Source: Phoronis ovalis (taxonomy: Eukaryota; Phoronida; Phoronidae). From it: a DNA stretch of 10,928 bases. The notes under the pieces were generated by a model that was not told where the DNA came from, made no database searches, and saw only the letters and a list, made by a program, of their open reading frames with translations. The position numbers were made by a program, and so were the translations under genes. Of this stretch, positions 6,578 to 10,928 are shown piece after piece; position 1 is the first letter of the stretch; every line of letters begins with the position of its first letter. The stretch is taken from NCBI GenBank assembly GCA_028565635.1, contig JAOXYB010058268.1, forward strand, positions 1-10,928. Direction: 5' to 3'.

Positions 6578-7560
6578 ACTAGAACTTTTTGACATACAGT
6601 GAGCATGCAATAAAGAAAATAGATATAATTATAATTTGCTGTCTGTTTTCAATTGCGGTTTATTTTTATCTTGTCTCTGGTGATTATTTTAATTTAATAA
6701 TTTGTTAATCTTTTAAAGAACATGCCGCGCCAACAGGTACAAGCACAATCTAATGCAATATTGATATTTTTGTAGTGTTATGTGTATGTACTTGACAGGT
6801 GTTAAAGTATTTCTTAAGAATTTATTAATTCATCATAAGTTCCACCTTATTTCTGACATTTACACTAAAAATATTGTTAAACTAATTATTTTCTCAGTAG
6901 ATAGAGGATAATATCAGTTCAACAGTGTGGTATGGCATGTAAGCAGGTTGGTCTCTAACCCAGTCTATGTATCTTATAAATTTACTAAATAAATTGTTTT
7001 GAAACTGAGTATAAGCTTGTAAAGTTGAAAAATTTGTTTTAAAATTAATAGACCATATTATTATCATATAGGGATAGAAATTGTATAGGGATTTAAACTT
7101 ATATAAAACTTGGTAGTATTTAACTACATCATGGTTTTAAGAAAATTAAAAATAACACATTTTAACAAAAAATAATGAAAAAATACAAGGTTCTAAACTT
7201 AGACTAATTAGCAGGTATGCAGTATGTCTATATATACCCTTCACCTCCAACTATGAAAGATTTGGTTACATAAAATCATAATTCATAGTTTCAAATTTTA
7301 TACACCAAAAATTTGTACACCCTCGGATTTCTAGCAGTATAAACTTATTTTTAAGGATTGTAGCAGATTTTTGTACAGATTCCGAACTGAATAATTTTTT
7401 AAAGGACAAATATTTCACAAACTACGAGGTTGACAACCCTGGCATCTCTTCAAGCCTCCAAATTCCAAAACAAACCTTTTTGCGATTGTGACTGTTTCTC
7501 AAAACATAAAAACAATTATTTTACGATGCTTGGGGTTTCTCTAATTTCAAACTTCCTCAG

Positions 7561-7605
7561 AAATCTGAAAATATAATTATTTTTTGATTGGCTAATTTCA
7601 GATTT
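7561..7605. repeat. 10-base inverted repeat
   Basis: AAATCTGAAA at 7561-7570 pairs exactly with TTTCAGATTT at 7596-7605 across a 25-base AT-rich spacer. It may be a small foldback remnant; no function is assigned. Confidence 0.4.
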
Positions 7606-8763
7606 TTTTATTGAAATGTACAATTAAATCATGAAAATGTACTGTTGCTAATACAAAAGAGAAAAATGAAACAATTAATGCCACATGAGACGAACCAATG
7701 ATCATTACTAATAGTGAAATACATAATTAGCATTTAATTGGCTTTTTAATTGTCTTTGTAACATCCGCACATCTGAAAAACTACACCCCAAGTTAGGGGA
7801 AGCTGATGAGCTTATCTTAATTTTGATGAACATTTACAGTTTTTAAAATAGTCAAGAAAATATATATTTTTTTCGGAAACTTAATTTTCAGTTTTTTTTA
7901 AGTACTGACAGTATATATAAAAATATGTAACAGTTTTTTGATGGCTTAAACATGTTTTCTCTAGTAAACACATTATCTATTCAGTTTATATCTGCTGTCA
8001 ATACAATTTGTGCAGGAACGTTTTGCATGGCTGCTATAATTATAAATTTCAGATAATTTTTTAATCTTAAATCATAAGTGATTATTATTTGTTTGTTGAA
8101 AAAATTAACATTGTTGTAAGCATTCAAGTAAATGTAATTTTAAATGCCATTACTATGAGACCTCCTTTGAAATGTTAATTATTATAATAAGGTTTTTCAA
8201 TTAGCTCAAAAAACTAAAAAGTCCTTTTTGTTTATAAGTTTTATTAATTTCCGTTTTTACATGTTGTAATTTGAATAAAATCATATTTTGATAGCATATC
8301 ATTGCTGTACACAGCATAATTATAAAAAAGATCTAAAATTTCATATCGTTTCAGAATATTTATAGGTACTTGGGATATAGTACCTAATGATTTTGTGTAG
8401 GAGAAATACAGAAAACAGAGATGTTTTAACTGATCCCTGCCAAATTAATGTAACATTTGGTTCAGTGATAGATTGTGCAGAATAGTTGCTCATCTGGGAT
8501 ATGTCAAATTACAGTGAACTTCCACTCTCTAATGTTGTTTTGTTTGAGTACAGAACAAGTGGACTGTAAATGAAGTGTTGAAAAGAACATAATTATGAGC
8601 AAAAGAGTTACCAGTGATTTTTCAAAGAAAATTGACATTTTTCAAAGCACTGAAAGCACTTCCAGCCCATAAATTTCATATTTTCTGTCAATATCCCCTG
8701 GTAGAAGGCGTTAAACTCTACAGAAAGGGTACTATGGACCCTAGGTTAATTAAAGGAGACTTT

Positions 8764-8832
8764 GTGTCAATAGTGTACATTATAGCTATACATGTATATA
8801 TAATATAATATAATATATATAGCAAGTGACAC
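8764..8832. repeat. AT-rich foldback with TA/ATA microsatellite centre
   Basis: GTGTCA (8764-8769) pairs with TGACAC (8827-8832). Inside, GCTATA and TATAGC flank alternating TATATA and repeated TAATA units (8793-8820). The microsatellite probably varies in length between individuals. Confidence 0.45.
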
Positions 8833-9846
8833 TAATAGGACTTAATTAATTGGTTACCTCAAGCATTATCATGTAATTAGGGTACATTGAACTGATATTA
8901 TTTTTAATTATGTGCTGTATGGACAATTGCAGCAGATGACATCTGATTCTAGTCCTTTTAGATGTATTCATTCAATTAAGTACAATAGATATACATCTTT
9001 ATTGAAACAGACACTTAAAAAAAAGAGTCTTAACAGAACTGTGTTTTTACATTAAGATGTTCACTGGAGGATAGTCTTTTTGTTTCATCTTTTGTTTTGA
9101 GAAATGTGGATACATTCTAATGCATATTTGGTTTACAATTCTAGAATTGATGGGATTTTTATTATCTATTTAATAAACAAAACAGGAACTTATAATTGAA
9201 TAAAGAAATTTTAACCAAATTGTCTTGGGAATAAGTTCTATCATTGTACTTTTAGAATTTTAGATTGGATTAGTGATTGATCCTTGTTTTTAATAGCTAC
9301 TAAAATATGCAGATGAGAAGTCTTATAATGGCTAGTATATATACAACTAGTTTTCCATATTTTATTCCCTGCTTTTTTTGTGTTTTGTGGAAATTGTTCT
9401 GCTGCTGCTCCTCTGGTATAGCAAGTGAAAAATTGCCATCTTTCCTATAATTAATTAATTGTTATAAATACTGCTTTTTGTTTAGCCCAGCATAGTGCCA
9501 TTTCTACCAATTCCCAGTCTGTCTTTAAAATTTAGTTTTGTAAAAAATAAAACACTTTTTTATGACATTGATAGTTGTCAGCTGCAATTATAGAGACCTG
9601 TAGCTAGGTTTTAGAATCAAAATGTGTGTAACCAATATTAAAAATGATGATTGAAAGTCTTTTGTAAACTGCTGACTTGTTAAGTAATTGTTATTATAAT
9701 ACTGATGAATAAACAATTTTCTTTAAATAAATGAATATATTGTCAAAAACCATGTTGCTACAAAACTCTCTTGGGAGAGGCACTCATTCAAGTTTTTTTG
9801 TATAACTTTTGGTTTGCCGAGCAAATCCAGAATTTTAGCTTGCGGT

Positions 9847-9996
9847 ATTAAACCAAATCCAATTTTTGCAAATCACTATAGGTCTAGGTAGTAATTAATC
9901 CAAAAGTAATTGACTGAGTAGCAATCCACAGTTTTTGAATGTGACAATTCTATTGCAGCAGGTATTGGGTAGCAAATTAAACCAAATTTTTGAATG
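9847..9996 (+). repeat. Degenerate short repeats
   Basis: ATTAAACCAAAT occurs at 9847-9858 and 9976-9987 (offset 129). GTAGCAA followed by TTTTTGAATG occurs at 9918-9941 and 9969-9996. The pieces overlap and suggest an old local duplication that has drifted. Confidence 0.35.
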
Positions 9997-10126
9997 GCAA
10001 CAGTCAAAGAAATAAAAAGCACAAACTATAAAATAATTTGGTGCTATACCATGGAAGCTATATTCTCTCTATATTTAAATACGTGATTATCTTTTATTAG
10101 ACTCCTGTCAAGAAAATATGTTCCCT

Positions 10127-10143
10127 AGCTGCTCTCATTAAAC
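10127..10143 (-). repeat. 17-base inverted copy of the 487-503 repeat
   Basis: This is the exact reverse complement of GTTTAATGAGAGCAGCT at 487-503, about 9.6 kb away. It probably belongs to the same dispersed repeat family as the 482-709 cluster. Confidence 0.5.
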
Positions 10144-10814
10144 CTGATGTACTGTAATTATAACAAGATCGATGATTGACATTATAGATATATTATTACT
10201 GATAAAAAATCTTTTGCAATGGTGTGTATATAGATCTAAAGGGATATCTTTACTTGCTAGAAGCGTTGTGCTAACATTTTCACCATTTGAGTATTCTGAG
10301 TGAGTAGATGGATAATCTTGTGAATACCTTTTATGTTTTGATGTTTACTATTAAAAGTTTCTGCTTTATACTGCTTGAAGTGTAATAAACTCTTGATAAT
10401 TTACAAATAAACACTATAATTTATTAGTAAGACATTTTTAATCATTTGTGACTATGTACATTGGATAATGAAAATTATATCTTTTATCCGAAAGTCATTT
10501 CTCATCCTAAAATATTGTTTTCAGAGATGTCTATGTTTTTAAAAAGTTTGAACTGTGACAATTTATTAAGATTGATTTAATGTGGAATAATTTTGCCATT
10601 CAGTCAGGGAATCTACAGCTCTGTATTAATGCATGTATTGATCAAATATGTGGAATGTACAAACTAGACATAAATATCTTATCTCTCATCAAACTTTCAT
10701 GAAGTGGTTTATTAACTAGGAAATGCTTCTACAAAGTTCTCATTTATTTGATGATTTTTCAGACCTTTATTGATACATTTCTCTTGGTAGTTGTAATTTT
10801 CACATTGTTATTAA

Positions 10815-10928
10815 GTGGGTTTCCGCGAGAAAAGCTGGTAAAAAACGTCCAAATGTTGCATTTTTGCGAATTGCGTTATCTGCATTTAGGGGGTGTTTGA
10901 AAAATGATTACCGTTTTAAGGCGGCTTT
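10815..10928. other. CpG-containing segment at the right edge
   Basis: About seven CpG occur in roughly 110 bases (CCGCGAG, AACGTCC, GCGAATTGCG, ACCG, GGCGG), after thousands of bases with almost none. No clear open exon with splice sites is visible. It is likely the start of a younger repeat insertion, or less likely an exon or regulatory element, cut by the window end. Confidence 0.35.

Larger units (their letters stand above)
6209..10928 (+). other. LHFPL intron, more than 4.7 kb, no further exon seen
   Basis: I looked for the next coding exon (the rest of TM3, a GW-D/E loop motif with paired cysteines, TM4) and found none. The open frames at 6264-6461 (minus) and 8614-8808 (plus, opening with GTG) have no family resemblance. 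The intron is very AT-rich and strongly CpG-depleted, with no CpG between 8711 and 9816 by hand count. It contains small inverted repeats and microsatellite DNA, listed separately. The last 110 bases differ in composition. Confidence 0.7.

Noticed and set aside
8614-8808. Plus-strand 64-codon frame in the intron
   Set aside because: Opens with GTG rather than ATG, runs into microsatellite DNA, lies in CpG-free intron and resembles no LHFPL C-terminal half.

Overview
The window looks like nuclear DNA from an invertebrate animal, most likely a bivalve or another mollusc (inference). It is strongly AT-rich and mostly non-coding. It has one convincing protein-coding exon with consensus splice sites, a Helitron/Helentron-like interspersed repeat of a type common in bivalves, and short transposon remnants. 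I see no bacterial operons, tRNA, rRNA or CRISPR by eye.

Layout. Positions 1-2359 are AT-rich non-coding DNA with a CpG-containing hairpin at the left edge, a cluster of direct and inverted short repeats (482-709) and a G-rich tract (1257-1286). Positions 2360-2927 hold a probable non-autonomous Helentron-like element: end hairpins, 10-base subterminal inverted repeats, and a core with about 1.6 tandem units of period 273. Each unit carries a cluster of five nuclear-receptor half-sites. A fragment of the same unit lies inverted at 3194-3252. Positions 3321-3503 form a CpG-containing open frame, overlain by a nested palindrome; it is either a terminal exon of an unknown gene or a foldback element. 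Positions 3504-4696 are non-coding or possibly promoter-like, with CpG near expectation and a 40-codon ORF. Positions 4706-4981 are a 276-base MITE-like insertion with a perfect 9-base target-site duplication.

The certain gene is a plus-strand LHFPL-family tetraspan membrane protein. One exon (5736-6208) supplies the end of the 5' UTR, the start codon (5842) and 122 codons, covering TM1, the first extracellular loop, TM2 and the start of TM3. It ends at a perfect CAG|GTAAGT donor. Everything from 6209 to the window end is intron. The exon for TM3-TM4 and the C-terminus was not found and should lie beyond 10928. Within this intron CpG is almost absent (none by hand count from 8711 to 9816), in contrast to 3300-4330 and the last 110 bases. 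That pattern fits germline gene-body methylation with younger insertions or unmethylated regulatory DNA elsewhere.

No multi-gene system is visible. The most interesting material is the repeat-borne nuclear-receptor site cluster, the palindromic open frame, the 9-base-TSD MITE and the sharp CpG contrast.
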